Source: Lachnospiraceae bacterium UBA4364 (GTDB taxonomy: Bacteria; Bacillota; Clostridia; Lachnospirales; Lachnospiraceae). Taken from it: 64,000 bases of DNA. Position numbers and translations under genes: made by a program. This document shows positions 54,587 to 62,625 of this stretch, piece after piece (the first letter of the stretch is position 1; each line of letters starts with the position of its first letter). Where the stretch lies: assembly GCA_002393955.1 (NCBI GenBank), contig DGSK01000057.1:1-64000 (forward strand), in the 5' to 3' direction. The notes beneath the pieces were generated by a model, which was not told the origin of the DNA, did no database searches, and was given only the letters and a program-made list of their open reading frames with translations.

Positions 54587-54609
54587 ATTATAGCATAACC
54601 ACAATGGTT
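54587..54609 (-). promoter_or_regulatory. Extended -10 promoter and short palindrome of the A-T-R gene
   Basis: On the minus strand TGC precedes TATAAT (54592-54587), an extended -10. AACCATTGTGGTT (54609-54597) is a 5-bp-arm palindrome just upstream. It lies between the SGNH stop and the A-T-R start. Confidence 0.5.
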
Positions 54610-54647
54610 TTACTATCAGCGTTTAGATATTTCTCAGCTACTTATAC

Positions 54648-55727
54648 TTACTCGTACAGGCTCTCATAATCATAGTTCCTGTAAAACTCATCAACCTTAT
54701 CAAAATATTCCATATAATTATCCTTTGTCAGCTCATGGGGAGAGTCCGGCTTTGACATTTCCTCAAGTATCATATCGCTGATCTCGCCGCTGAAATGACA
54801 GTCGTCGGAATAGTTGTCCAGATCCATTACCATGTCCGTGTCATCGTAAAAGCAGAAAAGATGGATATTGTCATACTGCAGCAACTCACCGGATACGAAG
54901 CGGAATGTTTCCATATACCTGTCAAAGGTCCCGGTCGCTATCTGGTTGTTATACCAGTTGATGCCGCTATAGGGCGGTATAAAATAATAAAACTGCACAT
55001 CCGGGTGAGCCTTGGCGCTTGCAATGACATTCTGCTCGATGTTATCCCTGATGATTTCTTTTTCCGCATCGCTCAGATGCACCGTCAGATCCGCCACGTA
55101 TGGTTTGGGGAAATGAGCCAGCACTATATCCTTTCCCACGGGACGCGCGTCTGCAAATCTTGAGTACTCGTCAAAGCTGTTCGCAGGCACACCTCTTATG
55201 GTACGCCCTAAGATTTCAGGAATGTAATAGGTTAATACCTTCTTGTTGAAAATGTACTCAACGTCATTGAGAATATTATTATCGTAAAGATAATCAGGGT
55301 GTGGTACTTCCGGACTGTCCATATCCTTATCAAACATGATAAACGCCATTTCCAGCGAACATACCACCACTTTCACATCCGGATTATACGAAAGCGCCCT
55401 CTCTGTTGACTCAGATATCTCCTTAAAATATGATCCCGCGTAGGAAATCTTTACAAAATCCATCCCCCAGCACTCATTCGCAATTGAAGTTTTGAAATTC
55501 TCGGTCATGGAGGTTCCGGTGATAATACCCTCATACTCAAAGTTTCTTGCAATGCCGTCATTCTGGTATCTTTCATTATCAAGGACATAGGACAAGCCTT
55601 TTACGGGGGCATGGTAGTGAAACCAGGGATCAAAAGTGACGACAAGGATTATCACAGCCAGGAACAGTACCGCGGTGATCACGCATAGCTCTATGAAAAA
55701 TTTTTTCCAGGGATTATTTTTATTCAT
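54648..55727 (-). CDS. SGNH/AlgJ-type extracytoplasmic protein, MBOAT partner
   Basis: 359 residues: an N-terminal membrane segment (about 12-32) and an extracytoplasmic domain with GTSMTENF as block I (putative Ser) and DDCHFSGEISDMI near 320 as the Asp-x-x-His block, the marks of SGNH acyl transferases. An MBOAT gene precedes it on the same strand, the usual pairing for O-acetylation of exopolysaccharides, where the MBOAT moves the acyl group across the membrane and the SGNH protein puts it on the glycan. Acidic C-terminus. The gap to the MBOAT gene holds a hairpin-rich element. Confidence 0.75.
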   Translation of the reverse strand: MNKNNPWKKFFIELCVITAVLFLAVIILVVTFDPWFHYHAPVKGLSYVLDNERYQNDGIARNFEYEGIITGTSMTENFKTSIANECWGMDFVKISYAGSYFKEISESTERALSYNPDVKVVVCSLEMAFIMFDKDMDSPEVPHPDYLYDNNILNDVEYIFNKKVLTYYIPEILGRTIRGVPANSFDEYSRFADARPVGKDIVLAHFPKPYVADLTVHLSDAEKEIIRDNIEQNVIASAKAHPDVQFYYFIPPYSGINWYNNQIATGTFDRYMETFRFVSGELLQYDNIHLFCFYDDTDMVMDLDNYSDDCHFSGEISDMILEEMSKPDSPHELTKDNYMEYFDKVDEFYRNYDYESLYE

Positions 55728-55741
55728 TATTAGTATCCTAC

Positions 55742-55971
55742 GTTCCCCGTTACCGTACAGCCTGCTCTGGCGGTGGGGCCGTTCATTAAGCAGTTCTTAC
55801 GGAACTGCCTAAGTATATTCAGTCCAACCGGGACCGTTCACACGCTACATCCATGTAGCGTTGTTCACTCGGGTCACCATCCGTGGTGACCCGTCCCTAC
55901 TTTACATAAGCAGTTCCGAGAACTGCTAAATTCACTCTAACACCGCCAGCACAGGCTGCACGACGGGGAAC
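55742..55971. repeat. Hairpin-rich inverted-repeat element
   Basis: GTTCCCCGT at 55742 and ACGGGGAAC at 55963 close the outer arms, which continue with a GCCTG...GGCGGTG match to CACCGCC...CAGGC. Inside are four perfect hairpins at 55790-55808 (GCAGTTC/GAACTGC), 55843-55860 (CGCTACAT/ATGTAGCG), 55871-55892 (GGGTCACCA/TGGTGACCC) and 55910-55926 (GCAGTTC/GAACTGC). It fills the space between the MBOAT and SGNH genes and has no coding capacity. No target duplication was found. Confidence 0.7.
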
Positions 55972-56012
55972 TCACGCTGTGATATCACCAACAATTTCAA
56001 ATTTTATTTTCT

Positions 56013-57527
56013 CTAAAACTTGAAGTATATAAAATCAGCCACAGTTCCAAGGCATACAAAGGATGCCAGGAAAAGCACAGCCGTAATCAACGCTGTAAAC
56101 AGCGTGGGTTTATATTTCATTTCGTATATGTTCTTTCCAAAGAAAACAATAGCAAAAACACCTGCGAAAAGCATCGGCACAAAAATATTAAGGTGTCTTG
56201 TGGCAAAGGCAAAATCATTTAAGCCGAAAGAATTATAGAAAACTGCATCCGGCATGATGTTATCGGGAATGAACATCTGCTTAATAAATTCGACTGCATC
56301 CCCCAGGCTGTCTGCGCGGAAAAATACCCAGGCTATATCTACTATAATAAAGGTGATAATGCGGCGTATAATAATAACAGCATGATGTAACAGTTTTTTT
56401 TCACCTGTGTTATTACCGTCATCATTTTCGGCTGCGAATGCTCCTGCTGCCGCTTTATCCCTTGCCGTCAATCCGGTCATGCGTTCTATTATCATTATAA
56501 CACCGTGTATTGCTCCCCAGACTATAAATGTCCAGCTGGCACCGTGCCAGAATCCGCTGATGAGAAAGATTAAAAAGATATTCATGTATGTGCGGAAGGC
56601 ACCTTTTCGGTTACCTCCGAGAGGAAAATAAATATACTTACGCAGGAATCTTGTAAGAGACATATGCCAGCGTTTCCAGAAATCCCCTATCGAAATGGCT
56701 TTATATGGTGAGTTGAAGTTCATGGGCAGATCCAGATTCATCATCGTGGCTATACCTGCTGCCATATCACAATATCCGGAAAAGTCGAAATACAGCTGAA
56801 GTGCGAAAGCAAAGGAGCAGAACCATGCCTCCACTATTGACAGGTCTGAAAGTACAGTGAATCCGTACTCCACACCGAATGTAAACATCGGTTCTATAAT
56901 CAGCACTTTGGAGAGACCGACTGTAAACCGGATCATCCCCTTTCCAAGATTCTCAAAATCAGGAAGAAACCGCCTGCTGTCATTTAACTGCGGCATGAAT
57001 TCTTCATGCAGAATAATGGGACCCATGATCAGCTTCGGGAAAAAGAAAATAAAGACGGCATAATCAAGTAAGTCATACCCTTTAGTCTCGCCCCTTGATG
57101 AATCCACCAGCCATGCTATCTGCTGAAAGGTATAGTAGCTTATCGCTGCCGGCTGTATGATATTCCGTGCGGTAAACTCTCCTCCGGTGAGGCATACAAT
57201 ATTTTCCGCAAAGAAATTGAAATACTTGAAATAAAAAAGCAATGCTACATTGAGCACGATACCCGCTCCCAGCAGCAGAGTCTTTTTACGCTTCCCTGCC
57301 TCATCCTTTCCGCATCCGGACAGTACCCGTGAAAGGCTCCAGTTTATGATGCTGTCGGCGATCAGTATCAGAAGGGGAACATAGCCATACGTATAATAAA
57401 AAAGCAAAGAAGCTCCGGCAAGAACTCCTTTTGCCATCGTATTCTTTCCCAGCCGACGGAAGCTGAAATAAAGGATCAGCGTCAGGGGCAGGAAAAGCAT
57501 CAGAAATTTATATGAAGCAAAACCCAT
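56013..57527 (-). CDS. MBOAT-family O-acyltransferase (AlgI/DltB type)
   Basis: 504 residues, about eleven membrane segments. The MBOAT core has DFSGYCDMAAGIA, the PMNFNSPYKAISIGDFWKRWHMSL segment (written here as two motifs: NFNSPYKA and FWKRWHMSLTRF) and GFWHGASWTFIVWG, whose His near 329 matches the catalytic His. AlgI-like enzymes transfer acetyl groups across the membrane to surface glycans. It precedes the SGNH partner gene. The upstream promoter with a cre site may drive this gene too. The usual AlgI length is similar. Confidence 0.93.
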   Translation of the reverse strand: MGFASYKFLMLFLPLTLILYFSFRRLGKNTMAKGVLAGASLLFYYTYGYVPLLILIADSIINWSLSRVLSGCGKDEAGKRKKTLLLGAGIVLNVALLFYFKYFNFFAENIVCLTGGEFTARNIIQPAAISYYTFQQIAWLVDSSRGETKGYDLLDYAVFIFFFPKLIMGPIILHEEFMPQLNDSRRFLPDFENLGKGMIRFTVGLSKVLIIEPMFTFGVEYGFTVLSDLSIVEAWFCSFAFALQLYFDFSGYCDMAAGIATMMNLDLPMNFNSPYKAISIGDFWKRWHMSLTRFLRKYIYFPLGGNRKGAFRTYMNIFLIFLISGFWHGASWTFIVWGAIHGVIMIIERMTGLTARDKAAAGAFAAENDDGNNTGEKKLLHHAVIIIRRIITFIIVDIAWVFFRADSLGDAVEFIKQMFIPDNIMPDAVFYNSFGLNDFAFATRHLNIFVPMLFAGVFAIVFFGKNIYEMKYKPTLFTALITAVLFLASFVCLGTVADFIYFKF

Positions 57528-57540
57528 AATTTAAAATTTT

Positions 57541-57580
57541 ACAGCATCCTTGGATGCCATGCAACCGAAATGGATGCTGT
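57541..57580 (-). other. Stem-loop between the 224-residue protein and MBOAT genes
   Basis: ACAGCATCC/GGATGCTGT arms 22 bases apart. On the minus strand it is followed by AAAATTTT, not a clean T-run, so it may be a partial terminator or an RNA-processing hairpin in an otherwise cotranscribed pair. Confidence 0.4.
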
Positions 57581-57592
57581 AAATTATCATTA

Positions 57593-58267
57593 TCACACGA
57601 ATGGAAGCAGTCTGTGAGCCAGGGACCATATCCTGATCTTCCGTGATTCCTCAATGAGTTCTCTTTTTTCCTCGTATGTCATTTTCAACTCTTCCCTGGT
57701 AGTATAGCTGAGAAGGATTTCCGGATCACAATCCTTGTAATCATCGGTATATTCAATTGTGTTGAGAGAGACTTCCGTCATATTGCGGTTCCAGATTGCC
57801 CATAACATCTCTCCTCCGCCAGGACTAACCTCAGCACACTCAACATCAGGCCTGCTGAACTGCTTATTTACAACCTTTTTCCATTTATTGTATATATTTA
57901 AATAGCTCGTTTTGGGCTGTGATATCCGAAAAACTACCAGATCCAGCTCCTGGGTTGATTTACTGAAGATATATTTAATTACCGCTTTCTGTCCCTTTAT
58001 ACCTTCATAATCGTTGACTGTTACCTTTATCGCACCATGAGAAACTCTTGTCATCTCATCATTTATTTCAAATTCTGCTCCGGGAAAAGTGGCCTGTATC
58101 ACCGGCTTTGCCTCAGCGTATGTGGTGCCCAGCTCTACAAATCCCGTCGGTGCAGCCTCGTGCGGTGTATTTGCCCTTATTATTATGAAAAGTATAACTG
58201 CTGCCACTGCCGCAATTATTGCCCACTGTTTTTTGGATATGGTGTAAGAATCGTTAAATAATGACAT
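57593..58267 (-). CDS. Single-pass membrane protein of unknown function
   Basis: 224 residues. One membrane helix near 14-31 after a short polar start, so a C-terminal extracytoplasmic part of about 190 residues with mixed charge and several Trp. I recognise no domain. GGGGAG lies 7 bases before the ATG. The promoter upstream is near consensus with a cre site at its start point, so it is probably under catabolite repression. The MBOAT gene follows with a 65-base gap and may be expressed with it. Confidence 0.75.
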   Translation of the reverse strand: MSLFNDSYTISKKQWAIIAAVAAVILFIIIRANTPHEAAPTGFVELGTTYAEAKPVIQATFPGAEFEINDEMTRVSHGAIKVTVNDYEGIKGQKAVIKYIFSKSTQELDLVVFRISQPKTSYLNIYNKWKKVVNKQFSRPDVECAEVSPGGGEMLWAIWNRNMTEVSLNTIEYTDDYKDCDPEILLSYTTREELKMTYEEKRELIEESRKIRIWSLAHRLLPFV

Positions 58268-58276
58268 ATAAAATCT

Positions 58277-58338
58277 CCCCTATAACTTTATGTAAGCGCT
58301 TACACGCAATTATAGGGGGCTGCGCTTATGCTTGTCAA
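58277..58338 (-). promoter_or_regulatory. Strong promoter with cre site and inverted repeat
   Basis: On the minus strand TTGACA (58338-58333) and TATAAT (58314-58309) with an 18-base spacer. The perfect cre match TGTAAGCGCTTACA is at 58291-58304 and covers about -2 to +12 around the expected start (about 58302). The arms CCCCTATAA (58277-58285) and TTATAGGGG (58310-58318) form a larger inverted repeat around it. CcpA bound here would block the promoter. One arm contains the ribosome site and the other the -10 box. Confidence 0.85.
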
Positions 58339-58368
58339 CAGCAACCTGAACTGAATGCTGCCGATTAA

Positions 58369-58382
58369 TACTTCCCACATAA
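58369..58382. repeat. Short remnant of the MITE-like right end
   Basis: ACTTCCCACATA is identical to 12 bases of the inverted right terminus of the element at 58871-59115. It lies just beyond the stop of the small membrane protein. It is short enough to be coincidence, but lies within 0.5 kb of a full copy. Confidence 0.3.
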
Positions 58383-58396
58383 GTTTTATAGTCAGG

Positions 58397-58699
58397 TCAT
58401 GCTGATTTCTTTTTAAAAAAGATAATAAGGAGGATGATAAACAGTAATCCGAAAAGCAGTGCGCCGCCAAGACAGCCTCCGCCGATTACCAGAAAGATAC
58501 CTCCAAGCTTTTCTGCCATTTCCACAGCTTCCGCACCGTGAAGTGTCTCACCCTGATAAGAAATGTCAACGCCGGCGGGATTTGCCGAAAATACAGCTCC
58601 TATGATAAGAAATGTGCTCCCGACTATTACTGAAGGAAATGCTACCAGCGCTGAAATAATACTTCCTATAAGAAATCCGATACCTTTTGTCTTTTCCAT
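58397..58699 (-). CDS. Small two-helix membrane protein of unknown function
   Basis: 100 residues with two hydrophobic segments (about 8-38 and 66-94) joined by a polar loop, and a Lys-rich C-terminus. No family recognised. The start at 58699 follows AGGAG at good spacing; a GTG at 58714 is in frame but lies on the ribosome site. It is followed by the cre-controlled promoter. Confidence 0.7.
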   Translation of the reverse strand: MEKTKGIGFLIGSIISALVAFPSVIVGSTFLIIGAVFSANPAGVDISYQGETLHGAEAVEMAEKLGGIFLVIGGGCLGGALLFGLLFIILLIIFFKKKSA

Positions 58700-58870
58700 A
58701 GTTTTCTCCTCCACATCTTATATTATGATTAATTCGCCAAATCAGCTTTTTTGATTCACGCCATGCGGCTTAGTATAACGGTGTTTACGCCGTTTTTCCT
58801 GTCGTGAATTATTATACCATCGGGGCATTTCATTTTTAAGGATTTCTTCGAACCCTTAATCATTAAATAA

Positions 58871-59115
58871 CTAAAACTTCCCACTAACTGAACTACTTAG
58901 AACGACACTCGCAATTGCGCCGGAACAATCACGATGCGTTGTTAGCCGAGGGGAAATCCAGTGCTTACAGCCCGTTGTTATCCGGTGCAGGGCGGCTCGC
59001 GATGTAACGGATAACTACGGGCTGTTAGCAATTAGTTTCCCGAGGCGTTGCATCGGTTCCGGTGCATATGCGAGTCGTCGTTCTCTTTCCACAGACTATA
59101 TGTGGGAAGTTTTAG
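58871..59115. mobile_element. Complete 245-bp long-hairpin MITE-like element
   Basis: Terminal inverted repeats CTAAAACTTCCCAC (left) and its exact inverse (right). The perfect duplication TAAATAA flanks it at 58864-58870 and 59116-59122. The whole length is an imperfect hairpin: GAACGAC...CTCGCA and CCGGAAC pair with the right half, as do ACAGCCCG...GTTATCC and GGATAAC...CGGGCTGT near the centre. No open frame of note. 59 bases are identical to a second copy at 1-59, so at least one of the two moved or was copied recently. It lies between the small membrane gene and the MraY-like gene. Confidence 0.85.
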
Positions 59116-59148
59116 TAAATAATACAGAAGCAGCTTTTTTGTCCCGCC

Positions 59149-59177
59149 TTGCTATCAGCCGTGTATTTTGGTATCAT
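59149..59177 (+). promoter_or_regulatory. Promoter of the MraY-like gene, possibly leaderless
   Basis: TTGCTA at 59149-59154 and TATCAT at 59172-59177 with a 17-base spacer. Only 8 bases separate the -10 box from the ATG, so the transcript would start at or just before the start codon. No ribosome site is visible. The sequence begins 34 bases after the MITE-like element. Confidence 0.5.
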
Positions 59178-59185
59178 AAGCCATT

Positions 59186-60169
59186 ATGGTTAACTTGATA
59201 TCAGATACAATTTTTCTTATGCCCATGGCTTTTGCTGTCACTTTTCTGCTGACATTTTTTTCGATAAAGTTTCTGAAGAAGAAGCTTCCGCAGGATATGG
59301 GACGGGCTTTTGCGGTTAACGGTGCCAATTCAAAAGGTAAAGCAAGGGGTGCCGGGATAATACTGATAATCGTTTATGTACTCTGCATGCTTGTGTTCAT
59401 GCCCCTGTCTGTTGAAAGGGGCTGTTACCTGACCCTGCTGGTGGCAGTAATGCTCACAGGCTTCTTTGATGATGCATCAAAAAAGCCCTGGGGTAATCTC
59501 ACCAAGGGCATTCTCGATACCGGCATTGCCGTTCTCACGGCTGCAAGTTTTCTTTATTTTAATGAAAACACTGTTACGCTAGCACTTGTGGATGTAAGTT
59601 TTTCCATTCCTGTATGGCTGTATGGACTGCTGATAGTACTGCTGGTATTCGGAAGTATAAATGTAGTCAACTGTACCGACGGAGTGGACGGCCTGTGCGG
59701 CTCTCTGTCCATAGTCACGCTGGGTTCTTTTATGCTGCTGCCTGAGAAACTTTTTTCTGTCGAAAGCCGGAACAGCATAATGCTTTTTATTGCAGTACTC
59801 CTTGCATACCTCTGGTTCAATACAAAACCGAGTACCGTACTGATGGGTGACGCAGGCTCCAGAGCGATAGGACTATTAGTCGCCATAGTCGCACTGAAAT
59901 CACATGATCCGTTCTTATTCATACCTTTCGCAATAGTAATGATCTTTGACGGCGGCCTGGGACTTTTCAAGCTGACAGTCCTTCGCATAGCTAAAAAAGT
60001 CTTCCGCGTAAAAGATCCGACATTTATGAAAAAAATCCGTACACCGCTTCACGACCACGTGCGCAAATCCTTCAAGGAAGGAAGCAGGTGGGAAGACCCC
60101 CAGGTAGTATGGAGGTTTCTCATCATTCAAACAGCAGTAAGCACTCTCACATTGCTGTTCGTAAAGTAA
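59186..60169 (+). CDS. MraY/WecA-family polyprenyl-phosphate sugar-1-phosphate transferase
   Basis: 327 residues with about ten membrane segments. Family motifs: GFFDDASKK near 92, NCTDGVDGL near 161, MGDAGSRAIG near 220 and RTPLHDHVRK near 284, where MraY has PLHHH. It should transfer a UDP-linked sugar phosphate to undecaprenyl phosphate, either for lipid I of peptidoglycan or for a surface polymer. The changed histidine motif and absence of other peptidoglycan genes favour a paralog. Tail to tail with the protease gene. Confidence 0.9.
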   Translation: MVNLISDTIFLMPMAFAVTFLLTFFSIKFLKKKLPQDMGRAFAVNGANSKGKARGAGIILIIVYVLCMLVFMPLSVERGCYLTLLVAVMLTGFFDDASKKPWGNLTKGILDTGIAVLTAASFLYFNENTVTLALVDVSFSIPVWLYGLLIVLLVFGSINVVNCTDGVDGLCGSLSIVTLGSFMLLPEKLFSVESRNSIMLFIAVLLAYLWFNTKPSTVLMGDAGSRAIGLLVAIVALKSHDPFLFIPFAIVMIFDGGLGLFKLTVLRIAKKVFRVKDPTFMKKIRTPLHDHVRKSFKEGSRWEDPQVVWRFLIIQTAVSTLTLLFVK

Positions 60170-60177
60170 GCCGGCTG

Positions 60178-62526
60178 TCATTTTTTCTTCATCACCAGCG
60201 CAACTATCACAAGTATCACAGCTGCCACAGCCACCCCAATACAGATCAGTACAATGACTACACCACAGAGGGCTATTGCCTGCCAGGGTATCTTTTCGCT
60301 TATAGATGTTCCGATTTCCGGGCTGTCCGGCTGCTCAGGATCCGCGGGAGCCGATATTTCATTATCATTTCCTTCATCTGGCGCCTGCTCTATGCCGGCC
60401 TCATTTGCTGCTGCCAGGGCTGCCTTTGAATTTTCAAATTCTTCTTCATCGACCACACCGACCTGAACATAGCTTTTTATCGGGAAATTATCATATTCAA
60501 AGCCGTCGTCATTGAAATCCTTATTATCTGATTTAAGCCTTGCCACGATATCTGCCCAGTCAGTCCAGGCTTCGTTGTCTTCCAGATCCGTGCCTACGAA
60601 GCATTCACCATGATTTACCTCTGTCTTCACATAGGCGGTGACCACATCACGTATATTATAAAACTCAACACCGGCCTCACTCAGATCCTCCGTATAATTA
60701 ATAATGCTGCTGCCGTCGATCTGAGCCTTTAATACTACAGAGTACCTGCATCCGCCGGGGATTGCCACGTCTTTGCCAATGTCTGCCATGTGGAAGCCTG
60801 CGTAGTTAAGGTGCTCCGTCGTTTCAGCCAAAAGAACTCCGTCCACAGGGCTTTCAGCATCCTCATTCAAAAGGTAAACCCTGTACTCCACTTCAGTTTT
60901 TGCCTTGGCGGTTTCAAAGCCGATATAACGGACCGAGCAGTTTTCCTCTGCTTCAAAAACATCTGCCATGTAGACATCCCCCTCAAATACTGCTGCAGAT
61001 GGAACCACAGCCGGCATGTAGTCATACATATCCACATTACTGATGTTCCCAATCTCCCCACTCGTGTCAAAATCAAAACTCACGGGTGAACACAGACTCT
61101 GATCATAATAGGAAATCCAAAAATACCCCGAACCGCCATTGCCCCAGTTCCATTCTGCGGCGGGATCGCTGTTTCCGCTGCTTCCCCAGCTGTTCTTCGC
61201 AAGAAATGCCCCGTCTCCACCGATAGTCCCCTTCGGATCTATGAAATATTCCTTTGGAAAATTATCATCATATCCTACCACACATACACAATGATCAGAC
61301 ACCACAAACCTGTTCACCGAATCCGGATCTGCCGGATCATAATCACAGTCGTATGTATAATGTGCCCATATGGCAGCCTTTGGATCATTGTCGGGATTTC
61401 CGTTTTCATCCAGATAATTTATATAAGCCGGACCACCTGAAGGTCTTTCGTATTCCGGGGTATAAACATCACTTTTATATGCAATAGATACTGCCCTGCC
61501 CTGGGAAAGCTCTGATTTTATGGCATCAATACCCGTCTGATTGAAAATATAGGCACCTTCATCATCCATAAGCGCAGGATATGGCAGAAGGCTGCAGTCC
61601 GTCGCGCGGAAATCCGTGGTAAAATGCAGGGCCTCATCAACAGTCCAGTCCAGGCTCCGGTACTTGGTATAGGCCATACAGACTTTCTTTCCGTTAAGTC
61701 CCTTATTGGTAACATCCGTGTCGGTTCCCCAGTACAGGTCAAACATCGTATAGTAGTCCACTGCCAGATATCCCTTTTCTTCCCACTGAGCCGTAACCTC
61801 TTCAGTGGTTGTTTCCTTAGGATCGTAAAGCTCAACTGTTACGTCTGACTTTTCCAGCATGCCGTCCTCAGGAACATCTATGGCTACCAGACATATCTTA
61901 TCGTAGTTTATGTCGGAGGACGCTTTATACGGAACCTCTGACTCAAGCACAGGTCCGACTCCGGCTGAAAAAAGGCTTACAGCATACTCCGCAAAACCGC
62001 CTGCGCGTAAAACCTTGTCGCTTAAATCAGACACGTCATCATCATCATCCGGATATGCATAAAAACCCTCCCCGGACTGGTCACCTTCGGTGGGAATGTG
62101 ATACCTTGCAAACCAGGCAAACTGCTTCTCGGACAGGTCATACTTATCATTATCCACACCTGCCGAATAATCATGTCCACATTCATAGGCTATGCTTGTT
62201 TCGGAAGCGGCCATTGTTGAAAAGCACCAGCAGGTGCTCCAGTATGCCTGGTCTTTTACCTCGGAAACATAGTTTTTACCGTCAATATCCCGCAGATCAA
62301 GAGAATCCGGAAGTCCCGATACATCCACATCAGGCAGACGATGGTCACCTATGGGATTGTCCGTATGCAATTCAATATACTTCCGCTCAAAAAGCAGGTC
62401 GCTTTCATGGATCCCGGCAGCATAGTCATCAACGCTCAGGCGTTTTGCATCCGCATATGCATAAATGCTGCCTGACATGGCAAATATGATTGTAGCTGTA
62501 AGAGTCATTATCCGTTTCTTTCTCAT
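60178..62526 (-). CDS. Papain-like (C1) protease, exported and membrane-anchored
   Basis: 782 residues. Signal peptide at about 1-26, C1 peptidase domain with DQAYWSTCWCFS (oxyanion Gln93, nucleophile Cys99, counted from the ATG at 62526), SDHCVCVVGYDD with the His near 411 and LAKNSWGSSGN with the Asn near 444. A beta-rich region then leads to an acidic linker and a C-terminal membrane segment with a KKK tail. The usual CGSCWAF is altered but the catalytic residues remain. A protease exposed outside the cell, with a possible lectin-like domain after the catalytic part. Confidence 0.87.
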   Translation of the reverse strand: MRKKRIMTLTATIIFAMSGSIYAYADAKRLSVDDYAAGIHESDLLFERKYIELHTDNPIGDHRLPDVDVSGLPDSLDLRDIDGKNYVSEVKDQAYWSTCWCFSTMAASETSIAYECGHDYSAGVDNDKYDLSEKQFAWFARYHIPTEGDQSGEGFYAYPDDDDDVSDLSDKVLRAGGFAEYAVSLFSAGVGPVLESEVPYKASSDINYDKICLVAIDVPEDGMLEKSDVTVELYDPKETTTEEVTAQWEEKGYLAVDYYTMFDLYWGTDTDVTNKGLNGKKVCMAYTKYRSLDWTVDEALHFTTDFRATDCSLLPYPALMDDEGAYIFNQTGIDAIKSELSQGRAVSIAYKSDVYTPEYERPSGGPAYINYLDENGNPDNDPKAAIWAHYTYDCDYDPADPDSVNRFVVSDHCVCVVGYDDNFPKEYFIDPKGTIGGDGAFLAKNSWGSSGNSDPAAEWNWGNGGSGYFWISYYDQSLCSPVSFDFDTSGEIGNISNVDMYDYMPAVVPSAAVFEGDVYMADVFEAEENCSVRYIGFETAKAKTEVEYRVYLLNEDAESPVDGVLLAETTEHLNYAGFHMADIGKDVAIPGGCRYSVVLKAQIDGSSIINYTEDLSEAGVEFYNIRDVVTAYVKTEVNHGECFVGTDLEDNEAWTDWADIVARLKSDNKDFNDDGFEYDNFPIKSYVQVGVVDEEEFENSKAALAAANEAGIEQAPDEGNDNEISAPADPEQPDSPEIGTSISEKIPWQAIALCGVVIVLICIGVAVAAVILVIVALVMKKK

Positions 62527-62599
62527 TTTCCCGTTTTTCTCCACTGTAGTACATCCTCATGGGCGTACAGATATAATAAATTTTTCAATGGCAGCACGC

Positions 62600-62616
62600 G
62601 ATTTGCAAAGCAAATC
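62600..62616. other. Small hairpin between GH3 and protease genes
   Basis: GATTTGC/GCAAATC with a 3-base loop, in the 99-base gap. No T-run, so its role as terminator is doubtful. Confidence 0.35.
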
Positions 62617-62625
62617 TGTTTATCT

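Noticed and set aside
51591..57527. dlt (teichoic acid D-alanylation) operon
   Set aside because: The adenylation protein has a fused carrier and reductase, there is no DltC, and the MBOAT and SGNH proteins resemble alginate-type acetylation more than DltB/DltD.
58277..58318. Hairpin hiding the ribosome site of the 58267 gene
   Set aside because: The expected transcript starts inside the structure, so the 5' arm is not in the RNA from this promoter; it could matter only for read-through from upstream.
1..59115. Two inverted element copies as ends of a 59-kb composite transposon
   Set aside because: The region between is mostly housekeeping and unrelated operons with no transposase, and the right copy has its own target duplication, so they are independent insertions.
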